A stretch of 12,013 bases of DNA from JBFGJY01 sp041576975 (GTDB taxonomy: Bacteria > Pseudomonadota > Gammaproteobacteria > UBA4575), in assembly GCA_041576975.1 (NCBI GenBank), contig JBFGJY010000073.1, positions 1-12,013 on the forward strand. The letters run 5' to 3'. Positions within the stretch are counted from its first letter, which is position 1. Each line of letters begins with the position of its first letter. Shown piece after piece: positions 7,301-12,013 of the stretch. A program made the position numbers and the translations under genes. The notes under the pieces were generated by a model that was given only the letters and a program-made list of their open reading frames with translations, was not told where the DNA came from and did no database searches.

Positions 7301-7521
7301 TTTGGTCGTGGCATTCTTGTTTATATAGATTATTCTATTTATTAGTTGCATTTTTAAACCACTATAAATTAGAACGTTATATCTATACGCAACTATAAAT
7401 TTTAAGGTTTATTTTTTCATTTACAATAATAATTAAATTAATAGATGATGTTTGATCTCTACCGGTGTTTTAGATAAGAATTAGCTCCTAATAATTATAA
7501 ATTAAGGTGTTTCCAAAGTTT

Positions 7522-7525
7522 GGAG
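7522..7525 (+). promoter_or_regulatory. Ribosome-binding site that points to TTG 7533
   Basis: GGAG lies seven bases before TTG 7533-7535. No comparable purine run stands before TTG 7667 or any other in-frame codon. This is why the membrane-protein gene is placed as starting at 7533 even though a one-base shift is then needed. Confidence 0.5.
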
Positions 7526-7532
7526 TAAACGA

Positions 7533-8233
7533 TTGAATATTAAATTATATCCAAAAAAATATTTAGCAGCCTCCTGTCTCTAATTCTTATCCTTTTATGT
7601 GCAAATGTTGTAGGAATAGTATCTAAGTTTTATTTTGATCATGGTAGAATTTATGGGCTGGTTCCATTGTTTAATTTTAATACTGAAAGCAATATTCCAA
7701 CGTTTTATTCATCAGTTGCTCTCCTAATTGTCAGCATCTTACTTTCAATTATTGCTTTAGCCCATAAGAGGCTGGATTCTTCCTATTTTCATTGGTTGGG
7801 ATTGGCGGTTATATTTTTGTTTTTATCATTTGACGAAATAACAGTGGTACATGAGGGACTTATAGCACCAGTTAGACAATCATTAAACACAACAGGGTTG
7901 TTATATAATGCTTGGGTAATACTCTATGGAATTGCATTAATGGTGTTCGCAATTACCTATCTAAAGTTTTTGATGAGCCTCCCCAAAAAAATAATGATCT
8001 TATTTGTTGTTTCAGGTACAACTTATGTTGCAGGAGTTATAGGTTTTGAATTACTCGGTGGTTGGCTGGTTCAATTACATGGCTCAAACAACATGACTTT
8101 TTCGATTCTTTATACATGCGAAGAATTTTTTGAGATGTTTGGCATCGTAATTTTTATTTATACGCTGCTATTGTACATGGCTAGTCAGTTTAAGTTTCTC
8201 ACGATATCTATAAATGAAGAAAGAATTGATTGA
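7533..8233 (+). CDS. Six-helix membrane protein, frameshifted at an A7 run near its start
   Basis: The long uninterrupted frame (from 7544, with usable start only at TTG 7667) ends at TGA 8231-8233. Upstream of 7667 it still encodes a good first membrane helix (S-S-L-L-S-L-I-L-I-L-L-C-A-N-V-V-G-I), but no start codon precedes that helix. TTG 7533 with its GGAG reads N-I-K-L-Y-P-K-K and runs out of frame at the A7 tract 7553-7559; one more A would join them into about 233 residues. Six hydrophobic segments are then seen. Helix 3 carries L-S-F-D-E-I-T-V-V-H-E and the last helix begins C-E-E-F-F-E-M-F-G. From memory, both acidic/His motifs recur in a family of uncharacterised bacterial membrane proteins (L-S-x-D-E-x-x-x-x-H-E pattern). 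Location is the inner membrane; function is unknown. The 230 bases upstream (7301-7532) are AT-rich and gene-free. Confidence 0.68.
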
Positions 8234-8282
8234 AACTATCCTCCTTCTAATAAGACGCTGCATTTTGATAAGCAATAACTGA

Positions 8283-8337
8283 GTCGTTCAATCCTCGCTC
8301 TAGAGCTTTTTGCGATCGGTGAGCTTGGTCGTTGAAT
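8283..8337. repeat. Paired GTCGTT(C/G)AAT repeats and 10-base palindrome beside the IS end
   Basis: GTCGTTCAAT (8283-8292) and GTCGTTGAAT (8328-8337) are direct repeats differing at one base. Between them lies the perfect palindrome GCTCTAGAGC (8297-8306), followed by five T. The second copy is embedded in GGTC-GTTGAAT-GACC, and GTTGAATGAC recurs in the repeat on the other side of the IS110 remnant (near 9773-9782). It may be the target repeat into which the element inserted, or part of the element's own right end. Confidence 0.4.
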
Positions 8338-8342
8338 GACCA

Positions 8343-8598
8343 TATATAGACCCCCTCTCGTTTTGCAAGCAAATTGTTTCATGACAGTAGGCACGACTGC
8401 ATACGTATATTCAGCCTCAGTGGTTGGCGGGCGTTGCTGCCGGGCCATGGTGGTGTATTCGCACGCAAGTTCCTCATCGCTTTTTCGTATTTTTATACCT
8501 AGTTATTCACAGGTTTGACTTGTATCGATTCAACCGGTTTGTCGTATCATAAGTTGCATTGCAATCGTTGTTGTAGGTTTCCTTATGATTGTTCCATT
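8343..8598 (-). ncRNA. Candidate guide (bridge/seek) RNA region of the IS110-family element
   Basis: This is the non-coding stretch directly 3' of the transposase remnant. In IS1111-group elements the RNA that guides insertion is encoded downstream of the transposase, so this is where it would lie. I see GC-rich segments able to pair locally (around 8421-8450) but could not derive a credible fold. The small frames here have no protein features. The call rests on position only; the copy may be as degenerate as its transposase. Confidence 0.25.
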
Positions 8599-9634
8599 TC
8601 AAGTGCTCGCAAAATTGGGATCATAATCGGTTTCATTTCTTAGCATCGCATAGGCTATACGTGCAGTTTTATTGGCCAGGGCCACAGCTGCGACATTTGG
8701 TTGTTTGCGCGTCGCAAGATCTGTAACCCAACGACTGAGTCGGTTGTCTTTATTTTTAGCCTGTGAAACTACGGCGCGTGCATCATGTATTAATAAGGTG
8801 CGCAGATACCCATCTCCTCGGTTGCTAATACCGAGTAACCGATATTTATTGCCAGAACTGTGTTGTCTTGGCGTTAATCCTAAGGCAGCCGCCATCTGCA
8901 GACTGTTGCAATAGTGCTTCGCATCACCCACGTTTGCTACCAACACCGTGGCTGCCATCGGGCCTACACCGCGAAACTGCTGTAAGTGACGGGTCACTTT
9001 ATTTTGTTTAGCCAGTGTTTCAATATCAACATCCAATTCTCGTACCCGTTGATGCAAACTGATCAGATCGTTCCACAATCCCTGTAATAAATAACGAAAG
9101 TGTGCAGTTAATTTATTCCCTGCATCTTCCAACCAACTAGGAATCGCCGCACATAAGGCGCGTAATTGTTGCGGGACCACTAATCCGTATTCACACTCAT
9201 CAACCCCCAAATTTGATTAGCCTTGGCGGTACGTTGTTGCATAAGACTACTACGAATTCGATACATCGCTTAAAGGTCTTGTCGCGCTAGTGTTTTTATC
9301 GATACAAATCTCATGTGGGGTCGGCCCATGGCCTCGCAAATGGCTTTGGCAGACCGCGCAATATTTTATTACTCTTCACATATTGTTTGACACACTGCGG
9401 GGCGATCAACTTCACCACAAACCCACGACCTTGAAGTATTCGCGCGCAGTGATGTGCACCCGAGCAGACCTCCATGCCAATTTCACATCCGGGTTCCACT
9501 GAACTACACAAGACTTCAAGCCATTTACTGCGAGACATCCATCGTTTAAACACACACTTGCTATGACGAGCGATGCCACGTATTTGAAACACATTTTTTG
9601 TCAAATCAATTTCAATACGCGTAAGCTTGTTCAT
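8599..9634 (-). pseudogene. IS110-family transposase, frameshifted and interrupted
   Basis: The total length (1036 bases) is near the normal ~345 codons. The N-terminus M-N-K-L-T-R-I-E-I-D-L-T-K-N-V-F-Q-I starts at 9634 and holds the first catalytic Asp of the RuvC-like DEDD domain; G-M-E-V-C-S-G-A-H-H holds the Glu. After V-K-S-N-K the frame slips by one base within 9350-9385, where N-D-x-x-D-A-E-A-I is expected; the readable sequence is K-I-L-R-G-L-P, so a catalytic Asp is gone. The middle frame has TAA at 9270-9272 (Gln expected). The last frame is entered through an apparent GT duplication near 9195-9200. It then runs from E-Y-G-L-V-V-P-Q-Q through R-G-V-G-P-M-A-A-T-V-L, A-A-A-L-G-L-T-P-R-Q and S-G-N-K-Y-R-L-L-G-I-S-N-R-G-D (transposase-20 domain with its Ser). 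Several independent lesions mean it is inactive. Confidence 0.9.
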
Positions 9635-9720
9635 TGTGGGATCCTTCTTTCTAATTACGTGTAATTAATATGCTCCATTTTGGGACATTGCGATGCCGTT
9701 TAAAGATGAGGGAGTTCATA

Positions 9721-9812
9721 CCATTGCTTTTGGCCGTATGCGGACATTGGTTGGAAATTTTAGGAAACTATAGTTGAATGACTGTTAACGAACCAAAGCG
9801 CACATTCAACCG
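9721..9812. repeat. Composite palindromic intergenic repeat
   Basis: The left part GCTTTTGGCCGTATGCGGACAT matches CCGCTTTTGGCCGTAAGCGGGCAT at 11730-11757. The right part (GTTGAATGACTGTTAACGAACC, then AAAGCGCACATTCAAC) shares AACGA-CCAAAGCG-AC with 7225-7242 and GTTGAATGAC with 8331-8340. It seems to be the most complete copy in the window of a dispersed element of about 90 bases with two hairpin-forming ends. The role is unknown; placement next to an IS110 remnant may reflect target choice. Confidence 0.55.
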
Positions 9813-9967
9813 GAAGTTTTTAACACACAAATAATTTCTCATATAAGTGATTCGGCAATTGAATATTGTTGAAGGAAATTAAGAAATTAAGAGACACTAA
9901 ACACAACTTTAAAAAACTTTGTTATATGTATTGTTAAAAACTGCATTTTAGAGTGTGTGTATTGATC

Positions 9968-10017
9968 TGTGAAAACGATCACAAAAATGGGCTGTCTACA
10001 CTACTATTATCCCCTTA
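9968..10017 (+). promoter_or_regulatory. CRP-type operator with class II promoter for the di-haem peroxidase
   Basis: TGTGA (9968-9972), six bases, TCACA (9979-9983) is a perfect match to the CRP/Vfr core, centred at 9975.5. TATTAT at 10005-10010 is a good -10 hexamer and predicts a start at about 10017. The operator is then centred at -41.5, the classical class II distance at which CRP replaces the -35 contact; indeed no good -35 element is seen. The promoter faces the peroxidase at 10172. Activation by cAMP-CRP is inferred from sequence alone; an FNR site (TTGAT-N4-ATCAA) is not matched. Confidence 0.6.
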
Positions 10018-10171
10018 ATATTTAGGGAAATAGAGTATTGGCATGGAGTCACAATTAATTTAACTCCTCTATAGAAAAAATCATTTCAAAGGATGGCGTT
10101 ATCAATAAATATGCCTTGTCTGTAAGAATATTTTTATCTTTAAATTTACAATCTTTTCAAAGAAGGGCTCA

Positions 10172-11491
10172 GTGAAAAAATTAACACTCATATTAAATTT
10201 ATTCATTATAATCCTACCGTCTTATGCATTTACTGCGCCACTTGACTCTGATAAAGAAGACTTCGCGCTCAAACTACTGGGCAAATATTTGTTTTTCGAT
10301 AAGATATCTCTCCCGAGTCGCCAGTCATGTTCCAGCTGCCACACACCAGATGCAGGCTGGACGAACGGGAGGTCCGGCACCAACATGAAACAAGTCGCGG
10401 TAACCGGCGCGAACCCTCACACCGTTGGTACGCTTAAGCCGCCCAGCAATGCCTATGCATTCCGCAGTCCAGTTTTCGAGTGCACTAATGGCGGCCCTGT
10501 TCCGCCTCCTTGTAGCGGGGGAAACTTCTGGAATGGTCGTGCACAAGGAAACGAAGTACGAGACTTGAATGTCTTAGGGGGTGAGTTGGACAGATATGTT
10601 AAATACTTAGGGCCGACTGCCGATCAGGCACACGCGTCCCCTTTTATTAACCGTGTCGAGCAAGGGCTACCGGACATAGAAGCCGTGTGTGAACATGTCA
10701 AGTCAGCCAAATACGCTCCCCTTTACCCTATAGCCTACGATGGCGCACTGATCGACTGCGATAGTAACGTGGTAACCACTTTTGCACGCTTCGCGGTAGC
10801 ACTCGCTGCCTACCAGCACTCCCACGAAGTCAATCCGTTCGACGCGAGGCGCGATAGGGAGATTAGGGGCGAAGTTGAATTTACAGCCCAAGAGCGCGAA
10901 GGTCGTCGTCTGTTTTACACTATAAATATTGGACAAAATCCGGCCAGGCCAAGGGGGGCGGGCTGTGTGATTTGTCACAACAGTGAAGGTCCTGGTGCTG
11001 ATGGTACGAATCCGGACCAGCTGTATAGCGACATGAGGTATCACAACATCGGCACCCCTCGTAATGCTGAAATCCCGGGGAACCCGGAGCCAAACGTCGG
11101 TGTAGGCCGCATAAACGATGCTTTTAATGGAAATCACAAGACCCCGACCCTACGCAACGTGGACAAGCGCCGCAGCGATGGCTTCAAGAAGGCGTACACG
11201 CACAACGGTTGGTTCAAAAGCCTGGAGAGCCTTGTTCATTTCTATAACACGCGTGACGTAAAGGCTCCGTGTGACCCTGATACGACAGAAAAGGATGCGC
11301 TGGCGCAAGGTTGCTGGCCCGCGGCAGAGTTTCCAACAACCCAAGCTCCCGGTGTTATCGTAGGAAACCTTCAGCTGACCGTCGACGAAGAGGCTGCGAT
11401 CGTGTCGTATCTGAAGACGCTGACCGACATCCCGACGCCTAAGGCGCCGGCACCCTTCAACCTAAAGAAATTTCATCAGTTGGCTGATTAA
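10172..11491 (+). CDS. Secreted di-haem cytochrome c peroxidase family protein (MauG/CcpA superfamily)
   Basis: This 439-residue protein starts at GTG with AGAAGGG four bases upstream and a signal peptide (K-K-L-T-L-I-L-N-L-F-I-I-I-L-P..., cleavage probably after residues 20-22). Two c-type haem sites are visible: C-S-S-C-H (Cys53, Cys56, His57) in an N-terminal domain after G-K-Y-L-F-F-D, and C-V-I-C-H (Cys265, Cys268, His269) in the C-terminal one. Family features downstream include Y-H-N-I-G-T-P-R-N, K-T-P-T-L-R-N-V and Y-T-H-N-G-W-F-K-S-L-E-S-L-V-H-F-Y-N. The protein acts in the periplasm, reducing H2O2 with electrons from small cytochromes or, like MauG, oxidising a protein partner. It is longer than classical CcpA (about 330-350 residues) through inserts at about 65-165 and near the C-terminus. 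Codon use is more GC-rich than the flanking DNA. No operon partner follows. A CRP-type promoter lies upstream. Confidence 0.93.
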   Translation: MKKLTLILNLFIIILPSYAFTAPLDSDKEDFALKLLGKYLFFDKISLPSRQSCSSCHTPDAGWTNGRSGTNMKQVAVTGANPHTVGTLKPPSNAYAFRSPVFECTNGGPVPPPCSGGNFWNGRAQGNEVRDLNVLGGELDRYVKYLGPTADQAHASPFINRVEQGLPDIEAVCEHVKSAKYAPLYPIAYDGALIDCDSNVVTTFARFAVALAAYQHSHEVNPFDARRDREIRGEVEFTAQEREGRRLFYTINIGQNPARPRGAGCVICHNSEGPGADGTNPDQLYSDMRYHNIGTPRNAEIPGNPEPNVGVGRINDAFNGNHKTPTLRNVDKRRSDGFKKAYTHNGWFKSLESLVHFYNTRDVKAPCDPDTTEKDALAQGCWPAAEFPTTQAPGVIVGNLQLTVDEEAAIVSYLKTLTDIPTPKAPAPFNLKKFHQLAD

Positions 11492-12013
11492 GTAGATGGG
11501 TGTGGGGCTATGTACCTGTTGTGATTGCACAGTCACCATCGCCCTGTAGATCGGCGGCTATATCCTGATCATTCTGAAATAATAATTCAGGGGATGAGAT
11601 GTCTAAGGAAAAATTAAAAAGCCAACTGCCGGTAATAACATAACCTTAAAGTCAATCTTTTAATGCAATTGCATAAATGATTAAATCTTTATGTAATTAA
11701 GAAACTTCTTTTGCTTTTATAATTTACGAATGTCCGCTTTTGGCCGTAAGCGGGCATGAATTAGGGAGGTTGATTAATTTATACTTGAATGTACGTTATT
11801 AATATAAATCCGATTTCCAAAGATTAGCCTTTTTAGTATTAATGAAGGTTGTTAACGATGACTAAAGCTGGCTCGACTCAAAGTTGTTTTTTTGTCAGTG
11901 ATTAACTTTTTCTAATTAGCGGGTAAAGTCGCATATTATTTATTGGTGAGCGCAAGATTAACCAAGTGCCAAATAATACTCCGCATAATCCTCCTGCTGA
12001 ATTAAGTACAAGG
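11492..12013. other. Gene-free right end
   Basis: I see no convincing gene in these 522 bases. Small items are: a 14-codon frame at 11599-11643 (M-S-K-E-K-L-K-S-Q-L-P-V-I-T) behind a purine-rich GGGGATGAG, perhaps a gene stump; a 15-codon frame beginning ATG-ACT-AAA near 11858; and an open frame from GTG 11966 to the edge (P-N-N-T-P-H-N-P-P-A-E-L) that is too short to judge. CTGAA/TTCAG arms near 11575-11590 form only a weak hairpin after the peroxidase. The repeat hairpin at 11730-11757 is listed separately. Confidence 0.45.
11730..11757. repeat. Dispersed palindromic repeat, hairpin copy
   Basis: Arms ATGTCCGCTT (11730-11739) and AAGCGGGCAT (11748-11757) pair over ten positions with one G-T wobble around the loop TTGGCCGT. 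The same core occurs at 9726-9747. About 40 bases further, CTTGAATGTACGTTA loosely echoes the GTTGAATGACTGTTAACG of that repeat, suggesting a decayed full-length copy. Confidence 0.6.

Larger units (their letters stand above)
8340..9655 (-). mobile_element. Degenerate IS110-family insertion sequence (limits approximate)
   Basis: The element consists of a broken DEDD transposase (8599-9634, minus) plus roughly 250 bases of 3' non-coding DNA and very little 5' non-coding DNA. That layout fits the IS1111 group of the IS110 family. No classical terminal inverted repeats or target duplication are expected for this family, and none were found, so both borders are estimates. The left one is placed near a GGGGGTC-TATATA stretch (minus strand, about 8343-8355). 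The right one is placed shortly upstream of the transposase start. Palindromic repeats lie on both sides (8283-8337, 9721-9812), in keeping with the habit of IS1111-group elements of inserting in palindromic sequences. Immobile in its present form. Confidence 0.6.
9635..10171. other. Intergenic region: IS end, repeat and peroxidase promoter
   Basis: This 537-base gap contains no credible gene. In order it holds the short 5' end of the IS110 remnant, the palindromic repeat (9721-9812), AT-rich DNA, a CRP-type site with promoter (9968-10017) and a 155-base leader ahead of GTG 10172. Within the leader, TTTCAAAGGATGGCG (from about 10085) is echoed by TTTCAAAGAAGGGCT just before the start; only the second is placed to serve translation. 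Confidence 0.55.

Noticed and set aside
11966..12013. Possible gene start at the right edge (GTG, P-N-N-T-P-H-N-P-P)
   Set aside because: Only 16 codons are visible, with no ribosome-binding site and low-complexity sequence.
1..12013. CRISPR array, tRNA or rRNA genes, tandem repeat arrays
   Set aside because: I looked for regular spaced repeats and cloverleaf or rRNA signatures on both strands and saw none.

Overview
The window looks like an accessory or decaying stretch of a bacterial chromosome, most likely from a proteobacterium (probably gamma). This placement is an inference from the gene families, the IS110-type element and a CRP-type site, because no rRNA or housekeeping marker is present. 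Intact genes alternate with clear pseudogenes. AT-rich patches (about 1744-3452 and 7300-8233) alternate with more balanced ones (the blocks at 3453-6870, 8599-9634 and 10172-11491), as expected of DNA assembled from several sources.

Left part (1-2070): the 3' portion of an animal-type haem peroxidase runs in from the left edge. Directly behind it is a secreted thermonuclease (SNase) gene broken by two one-base losses and several stop codons. AT-rich DNA without a convincing gene follows.

Middle part (2071-7300): a GNAT acetyltransferase (-) and a putative 2-oxoglutarate/iron oxygenase (+) diverge from almost the same point in very AT-rich DNA. Next comes a block of three genes of similar base composition: a PP-loop ATPase with a QueC-like cysteine cluster (-), a BioD/CobQ-type P-loop NTPase (+) and a class I SAM methyltransferase (-). 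The NTPase has an in-frame TGA exactly at the Walker A glycine before the invariant lysine, so it is probably dead in this strain. A second, 5'-truncated SNase pseudogene and a third tiny SNase fragment close the block.

Right part (7301-12013): a six-helix membrane protein of unknown function has its first helix one base out of frame with its best start, at an A7 run. Then follows a degenerate IS110-family element, whose 3' non-coding end is where an IS1111-group guide RNA would lie. Palindromic dispersed repeats flank it. A secreted di-haem cytochrome c peroxidase (MauG/CcpA superfamily) sits behind a near-ideal class II CRP promoter. The last 520 bases hold a repeat hairpin and no convincing gene.

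Two themes stand out. One is the possible three-enzyme modification block at 3453-6870, with its P-loop knocked out. The other is that every single-base frameshift I could reconstruct is a loss in or next to an A-run, which points either to slippage-driven decay or to homopolymer errors in the assembly.
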